Of a DNA stretch of 64,000 nucleotides, positions 63,929 through 64,000 are shown one piece after another (the stretch's first letter is position 1; every line of letters starts with the position of its first letter). The translations under genes were made by a program, and so were the position numbers. Source of the stretch: Lolium rigidum (taxonomy: Eukaryota; Streptophyta; Magnoliopsida; Poales; Poaceae); contig NC_061508.1 in the NCBI RefSeq assembly GCF_022539505.1, positions 263,072,736 to 263,136,735 on the forward strand, written 5' to 3'. The notes beneath the pieces were generated by a model. That model did not search any database, had not been told where the DNA came from, and saw nothing but the letters and a program-made list of their open reading frames with translations.

Positions 63929-64000
63929 GGAAACTGCTGGGCGTCCCCCGGGGGATCTGATTTCCCAGCCCCCGGGTCGCCAGCTGTCGGATCGACCAGC
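63929..64000. mobile_element. Left end of a second Mutator-like element, continues past the window
   Basis: GGAAACTGCTGGGCGTCC then CCCGGGGGATC matches the ends of the element at 4388-6225. The following text (CCCCGGGTCGCCAGCTGTCGG) matches the subterminal part of that element's right end (about 6165-6190, reversed). Its other end and its target duplication lie outside the window. Confidence 0.75.

Overview
The window is nuclear DNA of a grass. Its genes have many introns with plant-type GT/AG sites, the gene families are plant ones (MLO, type IIB Ca2+-ATPase, multi-KH RNA-binding protein, F-box/LRR protein), and the repeats are those of pooid cereals: a TGATACGTCTCC-type Gypsy LTR, Copia, L1-type LINEs, Stowaway and Tourist MITEs, and Helitrons. 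I read it as a Triticeae or Lolium/Avena-like genome and cannot name the species. No fully intact host gene is visible. All five recognisable host genes are truncated or interrupted, and most interruptions can be dated relative to each other because insertion sites are precise.

Layout. 1-6.28 kb: old repeats and a minus-strand Gypsy segment with internal-LTR-internal order. It carries a Mutator-like element (9-bp TSD), which carries a hAT element (8-bp TSD), which carries a Stowaway MITE. 6.3-7.8 kb: an MLO exon fragment and an O-fucosyltransferase (MSR-like) fragment, joined to the next gene through patchwork filler DNA. 7.8-19.5 kb (minus): the first 14 exons of a P-type IIB Ca2+-ATPase with clean frames but no catalytic half. 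Its introns hold a 5'-truncated LINE, a SINE, a LINE fragment and a LINE with a twin-priming inversion.

21.1-47.4 kb (minus): a multi-KH-domain RNA-binding protein gene. Its second exon was split by an LTR retrotransposon (25,095-44,786; 5-bp TSD; LTRs differing at one site) that encodes a long intact frame unlike gag-pol. A Copia element sits in its left LTR; a 5.3-kb Helitron and a 5-kb LINE sit in its right LTR. Removing the whole block restores the exon frame exactly, but exons 1 and 6 carry further frameshifts.

47.5-58.1 kb: a tandemly duplicated MITE-containing unit whose first copy holds a 4.1-kb Helitron with a small LTR element inside, then duplicated non-coding sequence and the 3' end of a third Helitron. 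58.2-63.7 kb (minus): an F-box/LRR gene whose third exon is cut by a 2.6-kb Helitron. The last 72 bases begin a second Mutator-like element of the family seen at 4.4 kb.

How it fits together. The genes do not form a pathway; the window records gene decay by nested mobile elements. The strongest evidence comes from empty-site reconstructions: the paired LTR for Helitron 1, the sister repeat for Helitron 2, codon phase for Helitron 4 and the KH exon. All coordinates were derived by hand reading and no database search was possible.
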